Source of the DNA: Pseudocercospora fijiensis CIRAD86
Taxonomy: Eukaryota > Ascomycota > Dothideomycetes > Mycosphaerellales > Mycosphaerellaceae
Reading direction: 5' to 3'
DNA length: 64,000 nt
Assembly (NCBI RefSeq): GCF_000340215.1
Contig: NW_006921533.1
Location: 7,541,671-7,605,670 of the forward strand
Below the pieces are notes generated by a model. That model was not told the origin of the DNA. It made no database searches and saw only the letters and a program-made list of their open reading frames with translations. This document shows, piece by piece, positions 42,823 through 56,000 of this stretch. Every line of letters begins with the position of its first letter. Within the stretch, counting starts at the first letter, position 1. Both the position numbers and the translations under genes were made by a program.

Positions 42823-43455
42823 GAGGATGGTGATGATATGAGAATTGGAAAGGACATACCAAGGATGGCATCGCGGAGTACTAACGCGCAAGGGAGAAGT
42901 GTCTGCCAGCCGTGGCAGAAAGACTCCTGTGATGCTCCAATGACCAGAGCACGCCGAGACGCGTTTCGAAAGAGTCAGAGCAACAGGTATGCGTATGCGC
43001 TCAAGACTCACTTCATGAAAAGTCACTGACTGATGAGTTCCAGCCAGCTGGTGGTGTATCGCCGTACAGCAAATCAAATCTCACGACGCTCCAAACTTTC
43101 CACATTTCCTCCTTCCAACGTCTACCTCACTAGCTCCCATCAAGGCAAGTTAAGCCCCTCCTCAGTATACGTCGTCTTCCGGCATGCAACCCATTGCGGT
43201 TCTTGCCAGTCCCAGTGGGAGACTCGTTTGTCAATGGAGGTAGATTCAATGTCCATCCACACCTTTCGACTTATTTTTGACCAAATGACTCGGCTGTCCT
43301 GGACTGCATTGTGCAAGGGCAGTGGCTTGTTTGGATGGGTACATGCCAACAAACTGCGATGGATCTATTTATGCTGCACGCTTTAAAGGATCTTGTATGC
43401 CACGACTTCATCCATACCTTGGCTGCTCCGCTGCGACAATCAGTAAGAATACCCT
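42823..43455. other. Intergenic, no gene seen
   Basis: 633 bp between convergent SF3A1 and the broken monooxygenase. Normal composition, only short open frames, no repeat recognised. Confidence 0.45.
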
Positions 43456-44744
43456 TCACGCCGCCGCTGCTATAATCTTCCTCGCCTCTTCCGCCGCATC
43501 GTATCCGTACAGATACATTCGAGTCTCAGGCGATCGCATGTCCTCCGACTGCGGGTCAGGCTTGGTCGCTTTTGCCTTTGCTCGAATGCCTTCTTCGCCA
43601 TTCCGCTCCAGCTCCTTTTTCCAGCCGGCAGTCATGGCAGCCCACATCTGATCCCGTTTCTGCTGGTCTGGTCCATCTGCCATCGTCAAGAACTTCTGGT
43701 TGCCCATCGCGAATCTCCTCACACCGTTGATTCTAGCCTGTCTCAGGTCACTCCACTGTCTCATCTTTGGTTGAAGCTCCGACTTATCCTTCACCGATCC
43801 CACAAAGACTGCAAGTGCTGCGGCGTCCTCCAGAGCCTGCGCACCGCCCTGTCCTGAATGAGGCAGAATAGCATGTGCGCAGTCACTAACCAGCACCAGT
43901 TTTCCGCTGGCGCTGACAAAGGTAGGCAAAGCAGGGAGATCGCCCGACGTCCATTTATTGCACTCTTCCACCAAATCCCAAAGTTTCCTCGCGCGTGGAC
44001 AGAAGATTTCAAGTAACTTCGCTCCCTCCTTCACATCTCCAGGCTGACTTCACTTCCCAACCGCATCCTCGTCAGGCGGTCTCGGAACTGATAACACAAT
44101 ATTGTACAGCTCACCAGCAGCCACAGGATATCCAAGCATGCACAACCCAGGCCCACACCAAACCATATTCAACGAATCCAACTCCATCAACTCCTTAGTC
44201 TCCACATCAATCTCCATCTTCTCCTCTTGGGCACAACAGCACGATAGCAATGCTCACTAAACGGCCTCGCCTTGAACCCCTCATTTTCCGAAATACACTC
44301 CCTAACCTGCCCTCTCAACCCTCTTCACCCTCCTCCCCAACACCACCTCCACACCCTCCTACTCCCCTACCGCTCCCGCCAATAACCTCTGAAAATCAGG
44401 TCTAAAAACAGTCCAAGCCGGAAACCCATACTCCCATTCCGACAAAGGATTTTGCGCAATTTCTCCAATCAAACTATCATCTGCGTATCGATGTACAGCC
44501 ATGATTTTGGGTTGACTGGCGACTTTTTCGGAATTTTTTCGCCTAGGCCGAGATTGTGAAGGACTCGGGTTGCGTTGGAGGAGAGTTGGATTCTGGCGCC
44601 GAGTTCGGAGAGTTGGGGCTGGGATTCGTAGATTGTGATTTTGTGAGTGGGAGAAGAAGGGGAGGTTTTGGATTTGGAGATTGATAAGGCTGTGGCGAGA
44701 CCGGATATGCCGGCTCCGATTATTGAGATGGTGAGGGATGTCAT
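43456..44744 (-). pseudogene. Broken FAD-dependent monooxygenase (salicylate-hydroxylase-like)
   Basis: Family blocks run in order on the minus strand but in shifting frames. The FAD motif IIGAGISGLATALSISK is followed by ELGARIQLSSNATRVLHNLGLGEK. After a frameshift near 44,505 come YADDSLIGEIAQNP and YGFPAWTVFRPDF. A TAG stop (~44,365) and further frameshifts with loss of the segment before the second FAD motif follow. Then come SLNMVWCGPG, GYPVAAGELYNIVLSVPRP, a TGA (~44,048) where the family has Trp, and an intact 3' third from ~44,034. That third has the FAD-binding LVSDCAHAILPHSGQGGAQALEDAAAL and ends at 43456. The TGG-to-TGA change is not in a CpA context, so it is ordinary decay and not RIP. 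Intact relatives hydroxylate aromatic acids with NAD(P)H. Confidence 0.85.
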
Positions 44745-44901
44745 TTCTTTTTTCTTGTTGAGGAGTTTGGGGGAAGATTGGAGAGAGGAATTTGGTTTAG
44801 ATATGTCTCGAGTGTTGCGAGTGGCGCACTCCTTGAACGATTATCTAGCTATATATGCCACATGTCCCGCGTTTCCCTTCCAAGCTGCGTAATAAGGCAG
44901 G

Positions 44902-45273
44902 TCAGCTCAGTTCTTGGTCATAGCGTCGAGCAGCAGTATCATATTCCCCTTCCCACGGACGTTCGAGAAGTCTCCAGCAATCGATCCTCGCTTGATCCCA
45001 GAAGACATAGCCAAATTCCCGCAAGCTCATCTGAACATCGGGAAGAACCCACCCTCCATTGTCTGGAGCGTTGGAAGGAGATTCCGTTCGATGAGCCCAT
45101 CTCCACACTGTTTCTGGCCCCGGATCTCGGTCATCTTGATGAAAAGCCGGTCTGATGAATTCTGCTTCCATTTCGGGAGTCATCGAGCAGAGAGGGATGT
45201 CGATTTCTCGATGGTCTATTACGTCTCCTAGACCGTGAGTAGGTTCGACTCCCTTAACGAGCTGCCGGTGCAT
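44902..45273 (-). CDS. Hypothetical small protein, possibly a gene fragment
   Basis: An ATG-started frame of 123 aa with normal base composition and no stop. It is acidic, with Trp-rich C-terminal words (FGYVFWDQARIDCWRLLERPWEGEY) that recall the C-terminal end of larger uncharacterised fungal proteins. No domain I can name and no upstream exon I can join. It sits between a pseudogene and the transposon graveyard, so it may itself be a remnant. Confidence 0.35.
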   Translation of the reverse strand: MHRQLVKGVEPTHGLGDVIDHREIDIPLCSMTPEMEAEFIRPAFHQDDRDPGPETVWRWAHRTESPSNAPDNGGWVLPDVQMSLREFGYVFWDQARIDCWRLLERPWEGEYDTAARRYDQELS

Positions 45274-46599
45274 CTAGGGGCGGATCTCCTTCCTAGCTGG
45301 ACTGCAGTACTGTGTATTGTATATAGCCCAGGAAGCAGAATACGGCCGCGCCTGATTGGAGGAGACGATGAAGTGCTTGGCGTTCGGCTCTCAGGAGCAT
45401 GTCATTGCTGTGGGACGGTGGCCCTTCGTGGTAAAGAGCTTGGCATAAGGAGTCAAAAGACAACTGCGAAGTAGTGGTGTCAGCGATTTCTGGTCCAGAG
45501 ACGCACGCTAATTAGCATGGTCTGCACAAATGCCATGCAGAGGCGAGCACCCGATTGGTGGGAAGGACGCAGAGAAGATAGCTACTCCTTCCTATCCTGG
45601 CGAACCGCCTCGGCCTGCAAATACGGAAGAGACAACACGTTTGCCTCAGCAAAACTTGACACTGTACTTGAAGGTATAAAGTATCGTTCAAGCCCTGCAG
45701 TGCTTGTCCTAATCGAGCGGAGCGACGGAATAGCGCTTAAGAACAATATTAGATCAGCGTTAAAAGCGCTTACGCTTTAATATTATTACATTCTATCTAC
45801 TTAAAGGTCTTATCGTCGTCCTATATCTGCGCTATAGCTAAGTCTTCCTCCTAATTACGACGCAGTCTATTATTAAAGGCCTATTAACGCATTTGTTCTT
45901 CCGCTATTACAATCTAAATGCGTGTCTCTTTATTAATCTCTTTATCGCCTAGTATATCCTACTATATGCCTTACTCTTAGTAAATACCCTGCTCTTCGTA
46001 AGTACCTTGCTCTTCCTAAGTAGCTTGTTCTTACTAAGTCGCCGGATCGCTATCGATAATATTACTACCTCGAAGAAGGTAGCTCGGGTAGGTTACTTAC
46101 GATTACTAGGCTTAGCAGTTAGCATTAACGTTCCGCTAGAAGGTCTCGTCGTTAAGGAATTCACTAGCAACCTAGCGATAGCTAAGACGGTCTTAATCGA
46201 TACGCGGTACAGATTTGACTCTAAGGTATTAGTAAATAAGTTTATTACGCGACTCTATATTACGGAAGGCATCCGTAAACGTAGTGCCCTTAATACGGCG
46301 GCTATAGACATCTATAAATTTGCGAGATAGTGCTATAAAGCGTATAAACTATCTAGGCACTATTAATGTCGGAAGTGTCCGCTTAAGGAACGTAAGAGAA
46401 GCTACCGGAAAACCCGCTTCTTTAGGTATATCGATCTAGCTATACCCTTAAGAACGCGACTCTATTTTAGTAATCTTAAGTAAGTCTGCCTCGTGTTATG
46501 CCTCTTCCTCTTACTGCCGCTAACGAAGCGCCTCTTCCTAGCTATATTCTCGTACAAGCTACTACTATAGGCGTTATTGTTGCTATACCTATAGAGTTT

Positions 46600-48874
46600 G
46601 TAGATCGCGCTTTACGGCCTTAAGGTTAGGGTATAGCGGATCGGAAGAAAGGATTCCTCTAGGTAGTAGGGCTCGCTGCTTCTTACGACGGATATAGTCG
46701 GTATAGCGGTTAATATGTAACTTGTAAGGCTTGCCTTTAAAGCGGTTAAAGTTAAAGGGCTCGTCGAAGAGGATGTCGGTAAGATTACGGAAGCGAGAGT
46801 ATACGACATATATTAAAGCAGGCGTAAAATCCTTCTTAGAGATATCGAGAACTCCCTTGTCTAACGTTATACCCTACGACTTGTATATAGTAATAGCGTA
46901 GGCGATAGTAAGTAGAAACTAGGTACGAGTGTATTAGCCGTCGAGGCGATCGTTATACTTCTATTCGCGCCGAGAAGGTACGATAGGAACAATGTTTAAT
47001 AGTATACTATCGATCTCCTAACCTAGTATTAGCCCCGAATACTAATCGAGCTCGATTAGTAAGATAGCGGGCATATCTTCGTCGACGACCTCTTAATCCG
47101 TACGTAGCGGATTACTTGCCTAAATTACGTCGCGGATAGTGCCTAGACTGCTATTAATAACACCCTGCTATACCTAAAGGTTCTTAGTTACTATAACTCG
47201 AGCGTTAAGATAGACTAGAAGGACTTTATATAGGTTTCCGCTAGTCTCGTAATTAGCTTAAGCGGCGTAGCGACTAGTATATTTAGCCTTAATAGGCTTA
47301 ATAGGCTGCTAATTGTTACGCATCGAGGTATAGTTAAGGAGGGATACCTACTTCTTATAGCTAAAGAGGCGGATAGCGTCCTTAAATCCCGCTAGGTAGG
47401 GATATAAAGGGTCTCGAATACGTGTCTTAAGTGTCTACTACTAGTTGATAGTAAGCTTGCTAGGTCCGGTACGTAAGCCTTCGAGTGTATCCTTAAAAGC
47501 CTAAGCAGTTACATTACTACCTTGCTAACGTTAGATAACATTTAGCTAAATAGTTTGATTAAAGAGATGCTACGCGTACCGACCTAAGACGACCTTAGGG
47601 GAGTCGTTCGGCGTTGCTCTACTAAAGAGAGGCCGACCTACGACTAGAAGTAATTAACTAAAATCACTACAGATACAGATAGTAAAACCTCCGAAGGGGA
47701 GCGATGTATTAATGTTAGGATCGTCTTAATCTTCTTAAGGGTAGCTAGGATCTTACTAGCTAACCTATCGTAGTCGCTTATCGATCTAATATATCTCGAC
47801 TAAGTCGATTATTAACTTCTTATCGATAATAATATAGAGAATATTGCTTATATATGCCTAGAAAGTCGATAATGCATTGCCCTTAAGCGGTATATACTCC
47901 TTTATAGTAAGCGGTAGGCGGAAAGCCGAGTAGATAGTTAAGCCCTTAACACTAAAGGCAGCGGCACCGGTCGGGGCAATACGTATAACAGGGTTGCTAA
48001 GTTGGTAGCCTGCGCTAGTAGCATCCTACTATTAGGCTATTTCCTCGATAGCAGAAGAGAGTAGCTTAATTATATAGGACTTGCCGACGCCTGCTTTGCT
48101 ATCGATATTAAGTAAGATAGGATCTAGTACAGTTGCACTATTAATTATCTTATTAGCGTATAAGTAGATGCGGTTATACTAAAGGCGCTGTTCTAGAGAG
48201 AGGCTATTAACCTTCTGCTAGTAGTTAGCGATAGTGCCGATCTTCTAATAAGTTATGCCTATACCGCGCTTATTCTTCTACTAGTCTTTAAGGTGCCTAA
48301 TGCTATACTTCCTAACATATAGAGTCTAATCGTAATCCTTGTCGAGTTAACGATTGCTAAGGTTGTTTAGATCCTTATCCTCCTTAGCAGGATTACGGTT
48401 AGGTAGAGTACGGGCAAGAAGCTCGCCCTCTAGTTCCTCCTCTTTAGGCTCGTAGTGTTCCTCTTCGAAGAGGTCTTTAGCTAGGATTAGAAGATTGATG
48501 CTAAAGTAGTCAAAATCGTGACTAGTATAGTTGTTACTGCACTATTTATATACCTCCTACTACGTAAAGAACTCTTCTTCGTCGTAATTAGCTCTAAGTA
48601 ACGATCTCACTAGCTTGCTTATCGTACCGCTTGACTTTGGACTAGTACTATAGAAGCCGACAATCGAAGTTTTGTATAGTACGTAAGCCTTAAGACAAAG
48701 GTAGACCGAGTAGTTAGTAGTAAGCTTCCTAGGTAGAGATATCGCGCTTACCGATAAACTTATTTATCATCTTCGTAAAGAATAATACTATAGGCCGATT
48801 AGAATTCTATAAATAAGGGCCAATTTGCTTTATAATCTCTAGCAACGGAATACTGCGCTTTTCTGCCTTACTAT
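46600..48874 (-). pseudogene. Helitron helicase relic (PIF1-like)
   Basis: Read on the minus strand, the Walker A motif appears as AGVGKSYIIK near 48,090-48,060. The C-terminal helicase motifs follow near 46,900-46,700: AYAITIYKS-stop-GITLDKGVLDIS, then SRFRNLTDILFDEPFNFNRF. The stop in the KSQG motif is a CAG-to-TAG change. The Helitron-type linker (EAYYLLLGLPLS region) is at ~48,770-48,700. Many in-frame TAG/TAA codons make it non-functional. The helicase would have unwound DNA during rolling-circle transposition. Confidence 0.78.
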
Positions 48875-49153
48875 TATTGGCTAGTAACCGGCCCCACACC
48901 CATAGGCTAGTTTTGAGCCTATATAAGAGGCCTCCTTCTACAGAGTAGACAGATTATCAACCTCGTACAGCACATTGTTTATGTTACACTTCCACAATGC
49001 CTATGTTGCAGGGCTCTGGTTATCAGCCTAAGCGACAGTCTCGTTATCCTATCTTGCTAAATATAGCTGCTTATATTGCTATAGGTTATGTTACCCTCGG
49101 TAGCCTATACTATTGCTACGAGTAGTAGTAGTAGTGTTAGTTTCCGTCCTTTA
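48875..49153 (+). repeat. 5' LTR
   Basis: 279 bp, starting TATTGGCTAG (TG of the usual TG...CA changed to TA) and ending CCTTTA (CA changed to TA). It is nearly identical to the 3' LTR apart from C/T and G/A differences. A TATATAAG box lies at ~48,920. Confidence 0.93.
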
Positions 49154-49952
49154 TTAGAGCCGAAGGTAGGGCTATCTCTTTATATCTAACAGGTTCGGGT
49201 ATATTGAAGGTGGTCTCTAGGCACGAATAGCTATAACCGAAGCGAGGGTACGATAAGAGCCTACGATACGGACGATACCGAAGTATCTTAAGGGGCCGTT
49301 ACGATAAGCAGAGAAACCTCTTAACGAGGGCATCGCTTTAACCCCGAAAAGCTGCAAACCCTTAGGACTATTACAGCTTAGGGCCTAGTCTATAACTATA
49401 GCTAGCTTCTAAGGACTCGGCTCCGGGTCGAAGACCTATTTAGTACCGCTTACTCGAGATAAGCTACCGTACGCCTAAGGAGGAGATAGACTAATTACCT
49501 ATCGGCCTTGCTTAGTTTGCTAAGACTATCTATACGATAGCAATTTCTGGATTGCAGGTCGGATGCCTAGACAGTTCCCCTATTAACCGGGTAGATTGTT
49601 TCGGGATTCGCTACCTCGTTCGGACAGTACTTAGCCTTCTACTAGAAAAAGAAGGTCCCCGCCCCCCCGCCTAGCTAAAGGAGATACGAGCTAGTTTCTA
49701 GGATCTAGGTATAAATAGAGATTGCAGTCTCTCCCTCCGAGCGGCTTTCGTCTAATACTAAACTCAGCTCCTAGGGGTGTGTAGGCGACCCCTAGGAGGC
49801 CAAACTCTAATGCTACCCCGGGGGTAACATTAGAAGAAAACAGCCTAGCATACCATTTTCTCGTATAGCAACATCGAAACAAACTAAACCTACAACACAT
49901 ACTAAAAACACTTTCCTATAGCATTTCATTTTAACCACTTTATAACAATCGA
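49154..49952 (+). other. Retrotransposon leader
   Basis: 800 bp between the 5' LTR and ORF1. TTAGAGCC just inside the LTR may be a RIP-changed tRNA primer-binding site (TATCAGAGCC), but this is weak. The first palindrome lies at 49807-49833. No open frame of note. Confidence 0.5.
49807..49833. repeat. Retrotransposon palindrome, copy 1
   Basis: A 27-nt near-perfect palindrome with core TACCCCGGGGGTA. The 13-nt arms (CTAATGCTACCCC at the left) have one mismatch, around a single G. It lies ~120 nt before the ORF1 start. Confidence 0.85.
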
Positions 49953-52900
49953 ATAAGCTCTAGCGAAAGCGAGCATTACGAATTAGCGGAATCTTCGGAA
50001 TCTAATAACCTACCGGACCCTATTAACGAAGAAATCAGGCGACGACTAGTTGTTATAAGCGCTATCAAACTAGGGGCTGTCGAGCCTTCTACGCCCGAGG
50101 CCCTCTACAATATCGTTATAAAGATGATTTAAGGGCAAACTAACCTTCTCCGTTAGAACAGGCGTCGCCCGCTAGAGCTAGGAAGCAGTAGGAACCCTCT
50201 GTTCGAAGGGTAGAACGCTACGGCGTACGTAGAACGCTTTAAGGACAACTTAGCCGAGTACGGACTCGAAGAGGAGTCGGACTAGTACAAGGTCCGGTCC
50301 CTTACGAGGACTACTATTACTAAGCTTTACCGAACCCTTAGAACCCTAGTTGGCTACCTAGAAAAGGACGACAAGTCTAATGCCGACTAGGAGGTCTTTA
50401 AGCAGGCCTTTATAAGGGAGTATCGGGATCGCGACAGCCGTCGCATTAAAGGCAGTCGTACGTAGCTTAAGAACCTCTATACAGAGAGGCGCACCGAAGA
50501 TAACGACCTAAAGGAGTACGTCCGCGAGTTTGTTAAGTTAGCGGACGGCATCGACTAGTAGGACCTCGAGAATTCTTAGAGAACGAGGCTACTCCTTAAA
50601 GGGTTACCGTAGTCTACGGCTAAGCGTATCTTCCGTCGCTATAAGCTTAGCGAAGCCAATCCCGAGACCTTTAGGAAGTATAAAGAGGTCCTAGAGGCTA
50701 TTAAGGACGATATTAACAGCTCCGCCGACGTAAAGAAGTTCATTTACGGCGAGGACCGGAATAACCTAGCCTAGGTAAGGAACGATGCTTCGGGAACTAG
50801 AGGGCCTAAGTTTCTTCCTAAATCGCAAAGTAGTCCTAGTACCGTAACTCCTACTGTTACTAAGCATTCTTAGGACGTTGCGGACTTAGCTAAATCCCTA
50901 GCCTAGCTCAACCTTAATACGAAAGCACTATAGCGAGTTAGGGAGGTCCTTAATGCTAGCATACTAAAGGATGTACTACTAGTCTACTAGGTCTCCGATC
51001 CCAACTATCCTAAGGCCCCTTTAGTTAACGTCTACGCTATACGGAAGATCTATTCGGACTTAGATAGCAAGTGCTAGATGTACGGCGGTTTCAAATATAT
51101 TCAATTAGACTACCCTATCTAGAAGGAGCTTCTTAAGAGGAAGCTCGTTATATAAGTAAATAGTCGGTTCTACTATACCGATACCGGCGACAAGATTGAC
51201 TTCGAGTGGGATCGTAGAGCCCCGAAGCTGCCTCAACTTAGGAGTCTTCTAGAGAAGAAGTATAGTAGCAAGATCGAGTTTAAGGACACTAGGAACAGTA
51301 CCCTCGCCGCTATTACTAAACGAGAGACTTAGAAGGTTAGGGCAAAATAGGTTAAGGAGCGAAGCAGTAACGGTACTACTAAGCCTATTAAAGTCAACTT
51401 TGTATCTTAGGACCCGGACGCAGTTACTAATGTTTACGCGGTTACTAAGAATAGTGTAGATGTCTACGCTGCTATAAGGTCCCAAACTTAGTCGTCCCAA
51501 ACCCAGTCCTAGGGCAAGGGCAAGAGCCCGTAGAACCCTACCCGCCCTAGTACGGCAGCCCCTACTAGGATACTCAAGAAGCAGGCAGCTAACAAGGCTA
51601 AGAAACAGCGAGAATTAGTCGCTAAGACTAAGACACTCCAGATAGCTAAAGACCGTATAACCCGAGCTAGTATAGCTACTCCGGAGGTCCTAGAGACTCC
51701 CGATATCGATATAGAGGATATTGCTACCGACATTAGTAGTACCCTAGGCCTAGCTAACCCGCCGGCCTATAAGCGAAAGTTAGCCGACCTAAAGAGCTTT
51801 CGCTTTAATAGGTACATAAAGAAGTATAGTGCCGGGCCTACTAACTCTTACGACACAAAGGCAAATGCGCTCTTCTAGGCTTTATAGTTCCTAGACCTTA
51901 AGTCTAACGTGTCTATAGGGGAGCTTCTAGTATACGGTTTGCCTACCAACCTGTTCTAGAGCCGGATTCCTAACGATGCTACCTTTATAAAAGACCTTAT
52001 AGCCCTCCGACGTAAATAGGGGCGAGAGGACTATATCGACGTCTCTTCCCTACAGTTCCTTCCTAAATTTTTAGGGGCCTAGGAGTTAGCAGAAGGCGAA
52101 TTAGTAACCTACGAGAGCTAGGAGACTATCGATAATGCTAACGAAGAGGGGATTAAGGAGATAGGCCGAGGGGATAATAATAATGCCGACTCTGCTTCGG
52201 TTTCAGTTTCTATTAAGGCTGTCCGATTTACTAACTAATAAATCGGTCGAGCAGGACCTCCTCGACCTAAGGAACTTTACTCTATCCCTAATAATATAGA
52301 CCTTTCCGCAGTTACCCGTTCCTTTGCCGTCGTTCCCGCTATCTATATTCAAGTCACTATCGGAAGCTATAGTTAGCAGTTGCTAGCAATGCTTAATAAT
52401 GGCTTAGAGTTACTTATTATAAGTAAGCGCTAGGCCAAACAGCTCCGACTGCTAATAAACAGAGATATTTCCCTTAGTATATAGGGAGTGAATAGGGAGG
52501 TTACGCTAGTAGGTGCCTACTACAATATTATAGTAGACGCTTTCGGTATATGCTTTTCCTTCACCTTCTAGATTGCCGCCGACCCGAATACGCCAATCAT
52601 TCTAGGTCGTCTATAGTCTCGCATAACCCGGGGTATCTAGCGCAACTGCGACGATAGCTCCTAGGAAGGAACTATCGCTAACTAGAAGGGCAACCGAGTC
52701 GTATTTACTAGTTATATCGGAAACACTAGCTGCAAGTCCTACGAGGATATCCTTGCTGCTTCTAAGCGCTCTTCAGGAAACGCTATAGCGCGGTTGTAAG
52801 ACCGGCAATCTGCGCTATAAGTTAATATAGCTTAAATAGGTTATATCTAGAGGTACGCCGCTCCGTACGATAAGGCTAGTTTCTAGGCTCTACACTAAGG

Positions 52901-53027
52901 AGACGAATGCTCGAAGCAATAGCGAGCATAACAGTATAACGACTACCTAGTATACGAATCTCGGTAATAATGCTGTCGTAGGCATCGCCGCCGGAAGCGG
53001 ATCTACCCGAGCCCGAATCCGAACTAA
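49953..53027 (+). pseudogene. ORF1: Gag plus aspartic-protease-like region
   Basis: One frame of 1025 codons to a TAA at 53025. The likely original ATG at 49953 now reads ATA. The N-terminal third has Gag-capsid character (AYVERFKDNLAEYGLEEESD, EVFKQAFIREYRDRD, LKEYVREFVKLADGI). The middle is Lys/Ala/Thr-rich. Around 52,350-52,620 is a retropepsin-like stretch whose catalytic DSG now reads NNG or similar (LLAMLNNGLELLIIS), followed by a conserved ILGR-like block. Premature stops are TAG/TAA, fitting former CAG/CAA/TGG. No frameshift was found along 3 kb. Confidence 0.82.
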
Positions 53028-53046
53028 CTAATTAGAGCGCCGAGCC

Positions 53047-53069
53047 AATGCTACCCCGGGGGTGTTATT
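53047..53069. repeat. Retrotransposon palindrome, copy 2
   Basis: AATGCTACCCCGGGGG followed by TGTTATT. It lies 19 nt after the ORF1 stop and 26 nt before the ORF2 ATG. The ACCCC/GGGGT stem is intact and the outer arms are partly mismatched. Confidence 0.85.
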
Positions 53070-53095
53070 AGGAATCTAACGTTTTCGCCGGAATT

Positions 53096-56000
53096 ATGAA
53101 TCAGGATCACTAGCTGCATACCTACCGACTTAAGGAGACTTCTAATAAAGTTTACGCGCTGTTCTATTGCGCTAATCTCCGGGCCTAACGTTAAAGAGAG
53201 AGGGCTCGGGTATTACGAGCGGTTAGTATATATACCCTACATAAGAGGGTAGCTAACAAGATTAAGCCCGTAAAAGGCAGCGTGCATATAACCGATAGGT
53301 CTAATCCTAGCGGAAATCCTAACTAGCGACAAAAGTGCCTTAACCGCGAAGCGACGTTGACACCTAGGGATAGTCTATACGACTAGAGGTACATTACTAA
53401 AAAGTTCTCCGCTATTCCTAGGGGATCGAGGCTAACGCCGGAGAGACTAGCGAATATTAAACCTAGCATCGAGCTTTCGGATCTTGAACTAGATTTACTA
53501 TACGAGCTTCTATACAACCGCGAAGCCGTATTAGTATATAACTTCACGCATCTAGGTAGGATCAACCCGGAGGTTGCCCCTCTATAGAGGATCCGAACGA
53601 TCGAGTATAAGCCTTAGGCTTACCTAGGGTTTAAGCTAAACCTAAGCCTAAGAGGTATAGTTGAGGACATAATACGGTAGCGTGTAAAGGCTAGCACCTT
53701 AGAGCCTTCCTATGCCTCGTATCGCAATCTATACTTCCTAGTTTAGAAGAAGACAGCCCCTAGGGAGCTAAAGAAGTATCGGCTAATCAACGCTATATAG
53801 AAGTTTAATATAGTTACGATTAGAGATGCTAATCTTCCTCCGGAGACTAATAGGTTCTTAGAAGCCTTTGCCAACTGTATAGTAGCCTCGCTAGTTAATG
53901 TGTTCTCGGGCTACGACTAGATACCTCTCTACCCTAACAGCCGGGACCTTACTAGTTTCGAGACACCTCTTAGGCTATATAGACAAACCACCCTTCCCTA
54001 AGGGGCAACTAACTCCGTAGCCTAGTTTGTTCGCATTATAAACTAAGTCCTCGCGGCCTATATCTCCTATATAGCGATGCCTTTCCTCGACGATATCGGC
54101 ATTAAGGGCCCTAAAACCAGGTACGACAATAAAGAAGTAGAGCCTAGAATCCGCAGGTTCTTTCTCGAATATATTTAGAACCTCGATAGTGTCCTCTGCG
54201 ACCTAGAGCGAGCTAACCTAACGGTGTATAGGGAGAAGCTTTAGCTCCTATATAAACGAATGAACATTGTCGGGTTTATAACTAATAAGAACGGCCGCTA
54301 TCCTAACAATACACGGGTCCTAAAGATTGTTTCCTAGCTAGACCCTACCTGTTAGAAAGATGTCCGGATCTGGCTTAGAGTAGTCTCCTACTTCCGTATC
54401 TAGGTCGAAAACTTTGCGTTAGTATACAAGCCTCTATACGCCTTACTTAAGAAGGATGCAGAGTTTATATAGACCTCCGTTTACTAAGCCGCTAAGGACA
54501 AGGTTACTAAGGCGCTTGTTAGCGCGCCTACGCTTACCTCTATTAACTACTCGGAAGGCGCAGGTCTGCTAATTGTTGCTATCGACTCGAGCGGGGAAGG
54601 CTACGGCGAGATACTAATATAGTGTAATCGTAAGGAGCCCTCCTTACGTCACCCTATCCGGTACGAGTCCGGTCTATAGAAACCTATCGAAGCCCGATAC
54701 GATGCTAGCAAGCGAGAGTGCCTTAGTGTCTATAAGGCTCTTAAGAAGTTCCGACCTTAGCTCTTTAGAGTGTTCTTTCGCTTAGAAGTCGACGCTTAGA
54801 CGCTAGTCTATTAACTTAACCGTATAGCCTCCGACCTACCTAACTCTGCGATAGCTCGGTAGGTTGCCTAGATCTATTTGTTTAATTTCGACGTCTTCTA
54901 TGTTCCTAGTAAGAAGCATACTAGGCCGGATAGCCTTTCTAGAAGGCCTACTATAGAAGAGGATATCGCCGAGATAATAGAAGAAGAGGATGTCGACGCG
55001 GTTATTAACTGCACCTTCTTTACTGCCTTCTGTATTAATGCTATGCCGGTGATTACTAGGCCTACTGCCGACGACTAACCTAGTAACTAGCCTAACGAAG
55101 ACCCTGCTACTAACGACGAGGGCTAGGACGATGCTAAGGCGGGCGAACTAGGCAGGGATAATATCCTTAATAGGGTCTACTCCGACGACTCCTATAATAT
55201 CGCCTACTTCCTTACCTATACGAAGAGAGCTCCCGGTCTATTAAAGAGTTAATACCGTCGTATTATTCGCTATTCTCGGAGGTTCCTTATTAAGGATCGC
55301 ATCCTTTAGCGATAGGCTATAGTTAATGTACCGCTCTAGCGTATTATTAACGATCTAGTAGCCCGACAAGAAATCCTTCGTTCCGTTTACGATAAGCTCG
55401 GCTATCGGGCGGCGGAGGGCACCTTCGATGTCCTTCGTCGACGCTACTAGTAAGACGGCGTATAGGCTAATGTCTCCCGCTACTGTAAGAGCTATCCTAA
55501 GTGCAACTTTAGGAACAGCTACCGGCGTCTAGGAGAGCTGCGTATCCCTGCTACCTAGTTAGTTAGGGAGCGGTAGTATAGCGATAGGGTCTATCTTAGC
55601 CGCAACAATAGCCTATATATTATTTAAGAGGGTCTTTCTTAATAGCCGGAGGCCTATTATTTCTACAAGGGTTGCGGTACTATCAATGCCCGTAATATAG
55701 CTACCTTCCTATTTAAGGATCTGTTTTGCCGCTAGGGAACACCTTACGAGATTATCTTAGACAACGCTACGAACAATATAGCTAAGGAGGTTCAAGCGCT
55801 GCTTGTTTCGTACGGGGCTAAGAACGTTCGCATCTCCCCGTACTATCCTTAGTCGAATGCTATTGTTGAGCGCGGCTATCGGTCGTTAATTGATGCCCTA
55901 TCTAAGATAACTAATAGTAGCGATAGATTAGTTCCTATTTCTACCCGCGTCCTAGCCCTTCTCTAAGCGGACCGAACTACTATTATCGACACGACTAGAC

